Shown here: positions 7,902-18,154 of the stretch, in pieces
How positions within the stretch are numbered: the stretch's first letter is position 1
How the letters are laid out: every line of letters starts with the position of its first letter
Assembly: GCF_036416795.1 (NCBI RefSeq)
Contig: NZ_CP143867.1
Span: 6,068,001-6,132,000 of the forward strand
From: Bacteroides sp. MSB163
Lineage (GTDB): Bacteria; Bacteroidota; Bacteroidia; Bacteroidales; Bacteroidaceae
Reading direction: 5' to 3'
Length of the DNA: 64,000 nt
Made by a program: the position numbers and the translations under genes
The notes under the pieces: model-generated
The model's database searches: none
Told to the model about the DNA's origin: nothing
What the model saw: the letters and a program-made list of their open reading frames with translations, nothing else

Positions 7902-9704
7902 TTATTTCAACTTATAAACCTTAAATGAACTTACCGTATAGTTACCGCCTTTGGCATAGAAACTGATACGGTTGTAAGGTTCCGAAGGAAACACAAGGTT
8001 TGTCATTGCGAAACGTCCGTCATCGCCAAACGCTTCAATACTTGATTTATCAACGAAAAGACGTAGCGTCATTTCCGAATTGCCTTCTATCGGGGCAAGA
8101 GTCAGCACCGGAAAGTCCGGACTGAATGATACGATTCCGCTCTTACTACGATCCATCGCAAACTTCTTCTCTACCAGATTATAGTAAATATCCACTTCTT
8201 CTCCTTTTGAATTGAAAAGTTGGAAGCCAATGACTTCTGCATTTCTGTTCTTAATCGTCATTTCAATTTCATACGTACCTGTATTATCCGAAAGCAGTTT
8301 GTCCATATTATAAGTACGGTCCACCTTGAAGGAATGCTTCTTTTCTTCTTTTCCACGCAGTTTCAGCAGTTCTCGCGAAGGGGAAGATTTCAAATAGGTC
8401 TCACCCGCCGAAGTATAGAGGCTCAGATCACGGGGAACAGAATTTGCACTACGATATTGCATGGTAGGCACATCATTGGCATACTGCCAGTTGCTCATCC
8501 ATGCCAATGCGATATGTCGTCCTTCAGGTGCATTACTCCAGGTTACAGCAGCATAATGATCTTTTCCCCAGTCCATCCATTTCGTCATTTTCGGAGATTC
8601 ATTTACGAATGTTTTTCCATCAAACATTCCTACAAAGTACTGGGCAGCACTACCACCGAAAGGTCCTCCCGGATTAATATTACATATCAATACCCATTTT
8701 TTCAGTTCCGTGCCTTCAATAGGTAATTCAATCAGGTCGGGGCATTCCCAAACGCCTCCATGAGCTCCCTGTCCTTCACCGAAACTACTTTCATAAGTCC
8801 AGTCTTTCAGATTGGCCGAAGAGTAGAACTGCATTTCCTGTCCCACAGCAAGAACCATAATCCATTTGTCAGTAGTATCATGCCAGAATACTTTCGGATC
8901 GCGAAAGTCTCGCTGTGTAGAAGTCAGAATCGGATTACGCGCATACTTTTTGAAAGTCTTTCCATTATCAAGGCTATAAGCCATGCTCTGCACCTGGCGT
9001 TCGCTTGCCGAAGTATAGAAAGCGATGATGGCTCCGGCACCGAAACCAGCCGTATTATCCTTATCTACTACGCAAGAACCGCTGAAGATAGCACCGAGTG
9101 CATCGGGGGCGATAGCTACAGGCTGATGTTCCCAGGAAACGAGGTCGGTGCTGGTGGTATGTCCCCAGCTCAGGTTTCCCCAGAATGAACCATACGGATT
9201 GTATTGATAGAACAAATGATAAACGCCATCTTTATATACCATACCATTCGGATCATTCATCCAGCCATATTGAGGAGTGAAGTGATAAAGCGGACGGAAA
9301 CTCTCGCGATTGGATGTATCAAACTCATTGGAAAGTTTCATTTCATCCCAGCAAACAGCCGTATCGGGTATCAACTGAAAGTTGAAGGAAAGTGATTTAT
9401 CATCAAATCCTGAGAGATCTACCGGAACAAAATAGTCCACCTTATTTATAGCCAGACGAACATTCATATTGCGCACTACGTCATTATCTGCTATCATATA
9501 CAGTTTTGCTTCCGGAGAAGCCTCTTCCACGGGAAGCAACAAAAATTTCTTCTGGTTCTCAATCTGGACAATACTCTGTCCGTCACCTAAATGTTTAATC
9601 ACGAAAGGAGGATTAATAGCCTGACACGAAAAGACAGACCAGATTGTACCTATTATAAAGGTAAGGGTCCATCGCACAGTCAACAAATTGTTTTTTAAAT
9701 TCAT
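7902..9704 (-). CDS. Glycoside hydrolase family 32 (fructanase/exo-acting type) with N-terminal DUF4980-like domain
   Basis: Hydrolyses beta-fructosyl linkages. Residues 1-27 form a signal ending VFSC, possibly a lipobox. Residues about 35-130 form an N-terminal beta-rich domain of the DUF4980 type. The five-bladed GH32 domain follows, with nucleophile Asp151 in WMNDPNG, Asp269 in FRDPK and acid/base Glu320 in WECPDL. A C-terminal beta-sandwich ends the protein. It has its own promoter element at 9740-9774 and is divergent from susC. Periplasmic trimming of imported oligosaccharides is the likely role, by analogy with BT1759/BT1765. Confidence 0.93.
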   Translation of the reverse strand: MNLKNNLLTVRWTLTFIIGTIWSVFSCQAINPPFVIKHLGDGQSIVQIENQKKFLLLPVEEASPEAKLYMIADNDVVRNMNVRLAINKVDYFVPVDLSGFDDKSLSFNFQLIPDTAVCWDEMKLSNEFDTSNRESFRPLYHFTPQYGWMNDPNGMVYKDGVYHLFYQYNPYGSFWGNLSWGHTTSTDLVSWEHQPVAIAPDALGAIFSGSCVVDKDNTAGFGAGAIIAFYTSASERQVQSMAYSLDNGKTFKKYARNPILTSTQRDFRDPKVFWHDTTDKWIMVLAVGQEMQFYSSANLKDWTYESSFGEGQGAHGGVWECPDLIELPIEGTELKKWVLICNINPGGPFGGSAAQYFVGMFDGKTFVNESPKMTKWMDWGKDHYAAVTWSNAPEGRHIALAWMSNWQYANDVPTMQYRSANSVPRDLSLYTSAGETYLKSSPSRELLKLRGKEEKKHSFKVDRTYNMDKLLSDNTGTYEIEMTIKNRNAEVIGFQLFNSKGEEVDIYYNLVEKKFAMDRSKSGIVSFSPDFPVLTLAPIEGNSEMTLRLFVDKSSIEAFGDDGRFAMTNLVFPSEPYNRISFYAKGGNYTVSSFKVYKLK

Positions 9705-9739
9705 GATGTTTTTGGGTATTACATTTAATTAATAATGGG

Positions 9740-9774
9740 TTGCTCGAGAAAGCACTTTGCAAAGGAAGCGAATA
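9740..9774 (-). promoter_or_regulatory. Shared fructan-locus promoter element, copy 2 (GH32)
   Basis: Second copy of the element at 6692-6725, with CTCGAGAAAGCA at 9743-9754 and GCAAAGGAAGCGAATA at 9759-9774. It ends 36 bp before the GH32 start. Its near identity over about 34 bp to the permease copy, where flanking DNA differs, argues for joint control of both genes. Confidence 0.65.
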
Positions 9775-9792
9775 AAAGGGAAATAGTCTGTC

Positions 9793-9902
9793 ATTTATGT
9801 TTCAGAAGCTAACAAAATTGATACAGGAAGAAAAAAAGGGATATTCAAATATAATTTTGTATCAAAATTACCAGTATCCGAAACATAAATTATACTTCCT
9901 GT
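9793..9902. promoter_or_regulatory. Nested inverted repeats in the GH32-susC divergent region
   Basis: ATTTATGTTTC (9793-9803) is inverted at 9880-9890. ACAGGAAG (9823-9830) is inverted as CTTCCTGT at 9895-9902. TGATACA (9819-9825) is inverted as TGTATCA (9858-9864), and the same heptamer occurs before the permease. This is the best candidate operator region for the hybrid regulator. Confidence 0.5.
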
Positions 9903-9910
9903 CACATAAA

Positions 9911-9955
9911 TTCCCTTTCTTTGCAACATCAAAACACTACTCGGGAAAGCATGTT
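9911..9955 (+). promoter_or_regulatory. susC promoter and third CTCGGGAAAGCA element
   Basis: TTTCTTTGC (a weak -7 box) lies near 9916-9924. It is followed by CTCGGGAAAGCA at 9940-9951, identical to the copy before the permease but in the opposite orientation relative to transcription. Here the element would fall in the susC 5' leader. Confidence 0.5.
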
Positions 9956-10014
9956 TTGAGAGGTAATCCTCAGCGATTACAAAATGAAAAGCATATTAAT
10001 TAAAATCTAAAAAC

Positions 10015-13000
10015 ATGGAAGGCATAAAAAAAATACTTCTATTTGTACTTGTACTTCTCCTTACAAGTATCACTTCATTTGCCCAACAGATTCAAGTGAA
10101 AGGTACTATTGTTGATAAATTGAATGGCGAGTCCATTATCGGTGCTTCTGTTGTGGAAGTTGGTCCTGTCAGTAATGGAACGATTACAGACATTGACGGC
10201 AATTTCACATTATCCGTTACTTCGGGAAGCACATTATCTATCTCTTATATAGGATATAAAACGATTGCAGTAAAAGCTCAGCCAACTTTACGTATTGAGT
10301 TGGAAGAAGATTCACAACTTATTGACGAAGTAGTGGTGACCGGTTATTCTACCCAGCGTAAAGCAGATTTGACAGGTTCGGTTACCGTAGTATCTACCAA
10401 ATCGTTGAAAGCGACATCAAGCACTGATCCAATGAAAGCTTTGCAAGGTAAGGTGCCGGGCATGACAATTACATCAGACGGCTCGCCAAGCGGTGTCGGT
10501 ACGGTACGCATTCGTGGTATCGGTTCTTTCAATTCTTCTCAAGATCCTTTGTATGTGATTGACGGTGTACCGACCAATGCTACACTCAATTCACTGAATA
10601 CTAATGACATTGAAAGTATGCAGGTGCTGAAGGATGCAGCTTCGGCCAGTATTTATGGTTCGCGCGCCGCTAATGGTGTTATTATTATAACCACTAAACA
10701 AGGTAAAAAAGGCGATAAAGTTAAAGTAGACTTTTCCGCTAACTTAACGGCTCAGTTCTATACTCCACAGTCCATGATGGAATTATGCAGTACTCCGGAG
10801 TATGCTACAGCTATGGCACAGGCTGCTTTAAATGATGGTTTAGATCCTGTGGCCTATGCCAGTAACTACGGTCTGAACCTGAATGCTAAAACCGGAATGG
10901 GCATTTCCGTTTATAATCCGGCAACCAAACAATATCAGGATTATGTAGTGAACGGCCTCTATGACGGCTATATCAACCAGTCTAAAACAATGAAATGTTC
11001 GAATACGGATTGGCTGGATACGATTTCCCGGATTGGCTTTTCTCAGATTTACGATATTTCATTGTCTCATGCCACAGACAAGCGTTCATCCATGTTTTCA
11101 TTAGGTTACAAAAAGAATACCGGTATTTTGAAGTATACTGACTTTGAAAATATTTCGGCCCGTATGAATTCTACATATCATGTGAACAAGCATATCAGCG
11201 TAGGTGAGAATTTCACAGTGACTTATACAAACCAGGTCAATTCTTCACCAATGGAGAATGCATTAAAGATGGCGCCTACCGTACCGGTTTATGAAACGGA
11301 TGGAATGACATTTGCCGGACCTGTAGGCGGCATGAGTGACCGCCAGAACCCTTTACGAGAACTCTATCAAAATCGTGACAACCGTTTAGAGGTATGGCGT
11401 CTGTTCGGTAATGCTTACGTAGATATCAAACCTGTTACAGGGCTGGTTCTTCGTTCCAATTTCGGTTTGGACTATGATGCCGCATTCATTCATTCAATGG
11501 GATATACCTTTCAGTCGGACATCGTGAAGAATGATACGCCAAGTACTACTGTATCTCAAGCCAATGACTTAAAATGGACTTGGTCCAATACAGCCAATTA
11601 TAATTTCAAATTAGGAACAGGCCATAGCTTTACCTTGCTTGCCGGCATGGAACTTTTCCGTCAGAAACGCGTGGATATGTCCGGATATGCCGAAGACTTT
11701 GCTATAGAAAACCCTGACTATATGTGGCCGGATGCGTCTACCGGAGTTCAGAAAGCTACCGGCATTGAGAACGGATATTCCTTAGTGTCTTTTTTCGGAA
11801 AGGTTGACTATAATTGGCAAGACTTGTTATTGGCTTCATTTACTATTCGCCGCGATGGTTCCAGCCGTTTCGGTAAAAACAATCGCTATGGCACATTTCC
11901 GGCAGCGACATTAGGATATCGCATTTCGAAGATGTTGAATGAGGAATGGATTGATGATCTGAAATTGCGTGTTTCTTGGGGTAAAACCGGTAATCAAGCC
12001 ATTTCAAATACAGCCCGTTATTCTATCTTTATAGCCGACTATGGACAAGACCGGGTAACTTCTACTGCTTACGACTTATATCTGCAAGGATCAGGCAACT
12101 TTCCTTCAGGCTTTCGTACCAGCCAGGCTGCCAACAACAATTTAAAGTGGGAAACTGCCGTCCAATATAATATTGGTCTTGACTTTGCTTGCTTTCAAAA
12201 TAGTTTGTATGGTTCAGTAGACGGTTACATCAAAGATGTAGAGGATATGCTGATTTCTCCGGCTTATTTGGGAGCTATGGGAGAAGGAGGTGCTTCATGG
12301 TCCAATGGTCCTTCATTGCGAAATTGGGGTATGGAGTTCGCCTTGGGTTATCGCAATTCCTTAAAATGCGGTTTAGGCTATAACATCAATGCAAACCTTG
12401 ACTTCTTCCGCAACAAAGTTACTTATCTTCCTTCCACGGCTACAGGCTCGTATGCACATACCACAAAAGAGAATCTGGTAGAAGCCGGTGTACCTTACGG
12501 TTCCATAGTGGGTTATGTAGTGGATGGTCTGTATCAGAATAAAGAAGAAGTTTTAGCCTCCGGTCAGGAAAATGCCCGTGTAGGCGGTCTGAAATATGCG
12601 GATCTTGATGGTAACGGTGTGATTAATTCAGATGACCAAACTTGGATATTCAACCCGGTTCCGGACTTTTCTTATGGTCTGAATATCGAATTGAACTATA
12701 AGAATTTTGACCTGGCAATGTTCTGGCAAGGAGTATGCGGACAAGACGTATATAATAACCAAAAGTACCAAACTGATTTTTGGAGTTTGACAGACGCTGG
12801 TTCCAATAAGGGTAGCCGGTTATTGGAAGCATGGACTGCCGACAATACAAGTTCTACCATTCCTGCACTGACCACCAACAATACAGGTGACGAAGGACGC
12901 GCTTCCAGTTATTTCGTGGAAAACGGTTCATACCTCAAACTACGCTCTTTGCAGTTAGGATACAATGTACCTACATCTTTTCTGTCCAAATTCAAAATGA

Positions 13001-13140
13001 GTAGTGCCCGTTTCTATGTATCGGGGCAGAATTTACTGACAATCAAAAGTAAATCACTGACTTGTGCTGATCCAGAAAACTCCAATTGGGCCTATCCGTT
13101 AGCTACTTCCATTTCATTTGGTATTCAATTAGGTTTCTAA
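10015..13140 (+). CDS. SusC/RagA-type TonB-dependent outer-membrane transporter
   Basis: Outer-membrane channel that imports fructan oligosaccharides using TonB energy together with the SusD lid. Order: signal peptide to SFAQ (about residue 24), carboxypeptidase-D-like domain with VKGTIVDKLNGE and GASV (27-100), the SusC-type IDEVVVTGYSTQRK segment (about 105), plug domain with the PLYVIDGVP motif (about 175-185) and the ASIYGSRAANGVIIITTK motif, then a large beta-barrel ending in phenylalanine (IQLGF). At 1041 residues it is full length. It is first in a susC-susD-DUF4960-GH32 operon. It corresponds to BT1763. Confidence 0.97.
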   Translation: MEGIKKILLFVLVLLLTSITSFAQQIQVKGTIVDKLNGESIIGASVVEVGPVSNGTITDIDGNFTLSVTSGSTLSISYIGYKTIAVKAQPTLRIELEEDSQLIDEVVVTGYSTQRKADLTGSVTVVSTKSLKATSSTDPMKALQGKVPGMTITSDGSPSGVGTVRIRGIGSFNSSQDPLYVIDGVPTNATLNSLNTNDIESMQVLKDAASASIYGSRAANGVIIITTKQGKKGDKVKVDFSANLTAQFYTPQSMMELCSTPEYATAMAQAALNDGLDPVAYASNYGLNLNAKTGMGISVYNPATKQYQDYVVNGLYDGYINQSKTMKCSNTDWLDTISRIGFSQIYDISLSHATDKRSSMFSLGYKKNTGILKYTDFENISARMNSTYHVNKHISVGENFTVTYTNQVNSSPMENALKMAPTVPVYETDGMTFAGPVGGMSDRQNPLRELYQNRDNRLEVWRLFGNAYVDIKPVTGLVLRSNFGLDYDAAFIHSMGYTFQSDIVKNDTPSTTVSQANDLKWTWSNTANYNFKLGTGHSFTLLAGMELFRQKRVDMSGYAEDFAIENPDYMWPDASTGVQKATGIENGYSLVSFFGKVDYNWQDLLLASFTIRRDGSSRFGKNNRYGTFPAATLGYRISKMLNEEWIDDLKLRVSWGKTGNQAISNTARYSIFIADYGQDRVTSTAYDLYLQGSGNFPSGFRTSQAANNNLKWETAVQYNIGLDFACFQNSLYGSVDGYIKDVEDMLISPAYLGAMGEGGASWSNGPSLRNWGMEFALGYRNSLKCGLGYNINANLDFFRNKVTYLPSTATGSYAHTTKENLVEAGVPYGSIVGYVVDGLYQNKEEVLASGQENARVGGLKYADLDGNGVINSDDQTWIFNPVPDFSYGLNIELNYKNFDLAMFWQGVCGQDVYNNQKYQTDFWSLTDAGSNKGSRLLEAWTADNTSSTIPALTTNNTGDEGRASSYFVENGSYLKLRSLQLGYNVPTSFLSKFKMSSARFYVSGQNLLTIKSKSLTCADPENSNWAYPLATSISFGIQLGF

Positions 13141-13162
13141 TATTTAATATATAGATCAGATT

Positions 13163-14896
13163 ATGAAAAAGATTTCTATTATAACCATGATAGCTGTATT
13201 CGGCTTTCTATTCAGCAATTGCGATGATTTTATTAATGTTTCTCCGAGTGGTGTCATTGATGATGAAATAGCTTACTCCAGTCCAGAGGAAATGGTAACG
13301 GCAGCATACGCCATGCTGGGCAATTGTTGGTATTCCTATCCGTTCAATTTATGGCCTTATGGTGACGTATCTTCCGACGACTGTTTGAAAGGCGGGTCAG
13401 GAACTACAGATACGGGGTATCATCCTATGGAGATATGGTCTACGTTGACCGCTACTCCCGGTGAATTGGATGAATTGTGGTATCGTCTTTACTGTAATAT
13501 ATCCCGTTGTAACCGTGCTTTGATTTCCTTGGAACAATACGGCAACGAAAAATTAGGAGCCGATACTAAAGCAATCCGCATTGGAGAGATAAAATTTCTG
13601 CGCGCTCACAATTATTTTAAATTGGTGACTATGTTCCGTCAAGTGCCTTGGATTGATGAACAAATACTACAGAATGGTTTGCACGAACAGACCCGCAATG
13701 ATGAATTTACGTATGGGGAACTGTTTGATAAGATTATCCAAGATTTTCAGAATGCATACGATGTTCTGCCCAAAGAGCAAGCTGACGGAGGCCGCGTACA
13801 CAAAGTGGCTGCCGCCGCCTATCTGGCAAAGTGCTATTTAACTTTGGCATGGGGTGACGGCTACGAACCCACCAATGGTTTGAACCACATCAATAATGAA
13901 TATATGCAGAAGGTAGTGGACTACACCGATGATGTAGTGAATTCTAAATATAATTATGCGGCCGATTATGGAGATATCTTTTTACCGGAACATAAAAACA
14001 GTGAAGAATCTGTCTTTGCAGTGCAATGCTCCGATTACCAGGACGACAATACAAAATTCGGACGTGCCAACTGGTCCAACATGCTAAATGGTTGTTGGGG
14101 AATCTGGTCTTGCGGTTGGGATTTCCATAAACCGTCACAGAACTTAGTGAATGCTTTCAAAACCCAAGACGGTCTGCCAATGTTTACAGATTACAACAAG
14201 GAAACAAATTATCCGATAAACGGAAAAGTGACAGGGCAGAAGTGGGATCCCCGCTTGTTCCACACGGTAGGTATGCCTACATTCCCTTATAAATATGAGA
14301 CGGAATACACGCTTACCAAAGAAAATTCCAGAACACCGAATACGTATGGATATTATACCTCACTAAAAGAAGTGCCGCAACGTTCCAAAGGAGAAACTTA
14401 TAATGGTTCCTGGCAGGCCTTTGCCATGAACGATTATATATTCCGCTATACTGACGTGATGTTAATGCGTGCCGAAGCTCTCGTAGAATTAAACCGCCTT
14501 GCCGAAGCCGGACAGATTATCAATGACATCCGCCAGCGTGCCGCCAATTCTGTCAATAAGCACATTGCTTATGCCGCAGAACAATGTGAAATAGCACTTT
14601 ACCCAAGTACGTATTTCCAAGATAAAGAGACTACACGCAAATGCTTACGCTGGGAACGACGTCTAGAAATGGCTATGGAAAATGGACGTTATTTTGACTT
14701 AAAGCGTTGGGGCATCGCTTCCGAAACATTGAATGCATATTTCCAATCGGAGAAAGCTTCTGTCTACGAAGGGCAATCATATGGTCAATATTATAATGAT
14801 GCATATTACACTGCCAACAAAAATGAATTTTACCCGATTCCATATAATCAGTTGTATTATGTGCCGGGACTTTATGTTCAGAACAAAGGTTATTAA
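13163..14896 (+). CDS. SusD/RagB-type surface glycan-binding lipoprotein
   Basis: Surface lipoprotein that caps SusC and binds fructan. The signal ends in LFSNC, with the acylated Cys near residue 20. The SusD alpha-helical, TPR-like scaffold is visible: RCNRALISLE, EIKFLRAHNYFKLV, AAAYLAKCYLTLAW and the C-terminal RxRxANS...CLRWERRLEMAMENGRYFDLKRWG block. At 577 residues it has the normal length. It starts 22 bp after susC and is surely co-transcribed. It matches BT1762. Confidence 0.97.
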   Translation: MKKISIITMIAVFGFLFSNCDDFINVSPSGVIDDEIAYSSPEEMVTAAYAMLGNCWYSYPFNLWPYGDVSSDDCLKGGSGTTDTGYHPMEIWSTLTATPGELDELWYRLYCNISRCNRALISLEQYGNEKLGADTKAIRIGEIKFLRAHNYFKLVTMFRQVPWIDEQILQNGLHEQTRNDEFTYGELFDKIIQDFQNAYDVLPKEQADGGRVHKVAAAAYLAKCYLTLAWGDGYEPTNGLNHINNEYMQKVVDYTDDVVNSKYNYAADYGDIFLPEHKNSEESVFAVQCSDYQDDNTKFGRANWSNMLNGCWGIWSCGWDFHKPSQNLVNAFKTQDGLPMFTDYNKETNYPINGKVTGQKWDPRLFHTVGMPTFPYKYETEYTLTKENSRTPNTYGYYTSLKEVPQRSKGETYNGSWQAFAMNDYIFRYTDVMLMRAEALVELNRLAEAGQIINDIRQRAANSVNKHIAYAAEQCEIALYPSTYFQDKETTRKCLRWERRLEMAMENGRYFDLKRWGIASETLNAYFQSEKASVYEGQSYGQYYNDAYYTANKNEFYPIPYNQLYYVPGLYVQNKGY

Positions 14897-14910
14897 AAAC
14901 AACTATATAA

Positions 14911-16425
14911 ATGCATACAACCATGAGAAATATATATTATTTATTTTCTTTGTTTACCCTGATCCTCATTTCAAGTGCCTGTCAAGATAAAGACATAGAG
15001 AGAGAGGGAATGAAACTGAATGCCATTGATGAAAAAGATATCATCGGTGAATTACAAGGTGACAATTACATCTGGACCTGGCCGGAACAAGATAATTTGC
15101 AAATGCAGGTTACAACTTATACCAACGGCACCAAAGGCGGAACCATATTAGTTCAAGGAAACAGCTATACGCATACTGCGGTAGATACCAACATTGAATA
15201 TATGTATGTATTCAAATTAACAGATGGTAGCAACTACTCCACAGGTATAGTAAAAAATTACATGCGAAAAGGAGCTACCCAAGTTACGGGTGTCTCAATG
15301 GTACAAGTTGACAAGCCGGGAGGATATGACGCAAAAGTGGAGTGGTCAGCTCCCACAGACGCAGAGAACATAACCTTCAGCGCAACAAACGGCAAACGTA
15401 CTATAAACGAGACACTGGCAGGCAATATCACGGAATATCTCATTATGGATGTGAAAGTGGATGACGTCTGGAATGTTTCGTTGACAGCCGTCAATGCCAA
15501 AGGAACTTCCTTATCCGCTACCGTTTCTTTGAAAATAGGCAAAACAGCCATTGGCTTTCTTAGCGCTTATGCCACTCCCGAAGAGTTGCTGAAGACCGGT
15601 GACGATGATGAAGCTTCGGCTTGGTTGTGGCTGAAAAACGAATATCCTACAGCAGAATACATTTATTTTGGTGACATTGTTTCTGCCGGACAGCTTGATC
15701 CATACCGCGTTCTCTTCTGGATGCGCGACTTGGAAGGAGTCGGAGAAAACGAAGTATGGAACATGCCTCAGGTTGCAATAGATGCAGTAGAACCCATTAA
15801 AGCATGGTACGCTGCCGGAGGCAGTTTACTGCTGTGGAGTCATGCCATTCCCTATATCACCAACTTGGGACGCATTGATGCTGAGATATTACGTAACAAT
15901 GACCGTGCCATCGGTACAGGTTTCGGAGGATGGAACGGTGATGCATGGTCTATGGCGGTTCAGCTACATCCCGGAAGTAAATTCAAGAAAGATTTTTCCA
16001 CACATCCTATATACAGGGGGCTTGATGTCGTAACAACAGACCGCACGAAATTGATAGCTTTCAAAGGTGCCGGCTGGACGGAAGATCATAACTGTTTGTT
16101 CTTCAACCTACCTTCCATCCTTACAGGACTGGGCAATCAAGAAGAAGCCTGTTATTCTTTACTGACAGAACAGTATGGAATTTATCCACTTGGCATTTGG
16201 GACTCACAAATAGACTGGGTGTCACAATTGAACGTATGGGAAGCACAACAGGGTAACACCGAATTCAAGGGAACTATCCTTTGCATAGGAAATGGAGGCT
16301 GTGAATTTTCCATGAGAAATCCGGACGGCACACCCGATATCAGTGCCTATCCACAAAATAACATCTATCAAGACAATGTCTTAAAACTGGCTAAGAATAG
16401 TTTGGAATATCTGAAAACCCGATAA
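14911..16425 (+). CDS. DUF4960 lipoprotein, SusE-position fructan-binding protein
   Basis: Surface glycan-binding lipoprotein in the place SusE/F-type proteins take in such loci. The signal ends in ISSAC (acylated Cys about residue 29 if translation starts at 14911; an in-frame ATG at 14923 is equally good). Residues about 35-210 look like two Ig-like or fibronectin-like modules with many Thr/Asn/Val. The C-terminal half has the AWLWLKNEYP and GSLLLWSHAIPY segments of a DUF4960-type domain. It follows susD by 14 bp and precedes the GH32 gene by 10 bp. BT1761 is the counterpart. Binding is inferred from family and position. Confidence 0.87.
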   Translation: MHTTMRNIYYLFSLFTLILISSACQDKDIEREGMKLNAIDEKDIIGELQGDNYIWTWPEQDNLQMQVTTYTNGTKGGTILVQGNSYTHTAVDTNIEYMYVFKLTDGSNYSTGIVKNYMRKGATQVTGVSMVQVDKPGGYDAKVEWSAPTDAENITFSATNGKRTINETLAGNITEYLIMDVKVDDVWNVSLTAVNAKGTSLSATVSLKIGKTAIGFLSAYATPEELLKTGDDDEASAWLWLKNEYPTAEYIYFGDIVSAGQLDPYRVLFWMRDLEGVGENEVWNMPQVAIDAVEPIKAWYAAGGSLLLWSHAIPYITNLGRIDAEILRNNDRAIGTGFGGWNGDAWSMAVQLHPGSKFKKDFSTHPIYRGLDVVTTDRTKLIAFKGAGWTEDHNCLFFNLPSILTGLGNQEEACYSLLTEQYGIYPLGIWDSQIDWVSQLNVWEAQQGNTEFKGTILCIGNGGCEFSMRNPDGTPDISAYPQNNIYQDNVLKLAKNSLEYLKTR

Positions 16426-16435
16426 TTTTAATAGT

Positions 16436-17959
16436 ATGAAAAAACATTTATACCTCTTTGAATTAATTGCTGTCTTATCAGCATTCGCCATACTTTCTTG
16501 TACTGATAGCAAGTTTGATGAGCAACCCCAACTTCCTCCAATTGAAGAAGATGGTGGTAAAGGAGAAATACCCGTAAGTGGATATGACGAACCATATCGC
16601 CCACTGATACATTATACACCTGCCAAGAATTGGGTAAATGACCCGAATGGAATGGTTTATGTTGATGGTGTGTATCACCTTTTTTACCAATATAACCCGC
16701 AAGGCAACGAATGGGGAAATCTGAGTTGGGGACATGCCACCAGCACCGATCTTATCAAATGGAAAGAGCAACCGGTAGCACTGACAAAAGATGAATTAGG
16801 AGATATATTTTCCGGTTCTGCCGTATATGACAAAAACAATACAGCAGGCTTCGGAACAAGTACCATTGTGGCTATCTACACTTCCAGCGGACAGTATCAG
16901 CAACAGAGCTTGGCTTATAGTACAGACGGACAAACTTTCACTAAATATACTCAAAATCCAATTATTGCTAATAGCACTGAACCTGATTTCCGTGACCCGA
17001 AAGTATTCTGGCATGAAGAAAGCCAACGCTGGATCATGGCCTTGGCTATGGGATGGAAATATGCCATTGAATTTTGGAGTTCTCCCGATCTGAAGAACTG
17101 GACCAGGCTCAGCTCCTTCTCCACTGATATAGTCTCGTGTAATCGCGGTCAGTGGGAATGCCCTGATTTGCTGCGTATGGAATATAACGGCAAGGAAAAA
17201 TGGGTACTGATTGTCAGTGTCAACCCGGGAGGTCCGGTTTCCGGTTCCGGAATACAATATTTTATCGGAGACTTCGATGGGAGGCAGTTTGTTGCTGATA
17301 GTTATAATTATCCTTTATGGTTAGACTATGGCATGGATAATTATGCCGGCGTGACTTGGAGCAATACGGCTAACAGGACTATCCTTATAGGTTGGATGAA
17401 CAACTGGAATTATGCCGGTGTTGTACCTACATCTCCTTGGCGATCAGCTATGACCCTCCCACGCGAATTAAAACTTATAGAATACGACGGGAAACCACTT
17501 TTAGCGAATACTGTAGTGCGTGAAATTGAGACTATTGCCGGAGAATGGCAAAACGTAACATCGGAATCATTGAATATCAGCGGGCCTTATCAGCTACGTC
17601 TGGAAATTGATATTACCAAAGACGGTACTTTTTCATTGGCCAATGAAAGCGGTGAGTATTTGGAAATATTTGTCAGTGCAACTACCGGAAAGTTGGTAAC
17701 CCGTCGCACCGGTAATACGGGACTAATATCCTTTGCTTCCAATTATGCCATTCCTACTATCAAATCGCCATTCAATACTGAAGGAGACAAAATTATACTT
17801 GATATTTTTGTCGACCAGTCTTCAGTAGAGATATTTACCCAAAACGGTTCGATGGCTCAAACCAATCTTATATTTCCACGCAGTATATACAATCGTTTAC
17901 AAACTACTGATATGGAACTAAAAGCACAAATACGTCCACTTGATAATATCTGGATGTAA
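16436..17959 (+). CDS. Glycoside hydrolase family 32 lipoprotein (levanase type)
   Basis: Likely surface enzyme that cuts the polymer before import. The signal ends AILSC (Cys about 22) followed by an acidic/Pro-rich linker, typical of surface-exported lipoproteins. GH32 residues: nucleophile Asp69 in WVNDPNG, Asp187 in FRDPK, Glu241 in WECPDL. It lacks the extra N-terminal domain of the other GH32. It is the last gene of the susC operon, before a strong terminator. Position and size match BT1760, an endo-levanase. Whether this one prefers levan or inulin cannot be read from the sequence. Confidence 0.93.
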   Translation: MKKHLYLFELIAVLSAFAILSCTDSKFDEQPQLPPIEEDGGKGEIPVSGYDEPYRPLIHYTPAKNWVNDPNGMVYVDGVYHLFYQYNPQGNEWGNLSWGHATSTDLIKWKEQPVALTKDELGDIFSGSAVYDKNNTAGFGTSTIVAIYTSSGQYQQQSLAYSTDGQTFTKYTQNPIIANSTEPDFRDPKVFWHEESQRWIMALAMGWKYAIEFWSSPDLKNWTRLSSFSTDIVSCNRGQWECPDLLRMEYNGKEKWVLIVSVNPGGPVSGSGIQYFIGDFDGRQFVADSYNYPLWLDYGMDNYAGVTWSNTANRTILIGWMNNWNYAGVVPTSPWRSAMTLPRELKLIEYDGKPLLANTVVREIETIAGEWQNVTSESLNISGPYQLRLEIDITKDGTFSLANESGEYLEIFVSATTGKLVTRRTGNTGLISFASNYAIPTIKSPFNTEGDKIILDIFVDQSSVEIFTQNGSMAQTNLIFPRSIYNRLQTTDMELKAQIRPLDNIWM

Positions 17960-17981
17960 CATAGCCGGAACAGAGCTTAAG

Positions 17982-18020
17982 ATAGTCCAAGAGGTACTTT
18001 TTAATCTCCTCTTGGACTAT
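17982..18020 (+). terminator. Terminator of the susCD operon
   Basis: A perfect 13-bp inverted repeat (ATAGTCCAAGAGG with its complement at 18008-18020) with a 13-base loop lies 22 bp after the GH32 stop. It is followed by TATGCTTTT. Confidence 0.85.
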
Positions 18021-18154
18021 TATGCTTTTCCATTTTCTATAAATTAACCATCTCTATTTCTCTATAAATCAGTTAAAGTGTATTCAATCCTCCCCCTGCA
18101 TTTACGAATGCCGGAAAAACGCTACATTCCGCATGATTTCCTTATATCAATGAA

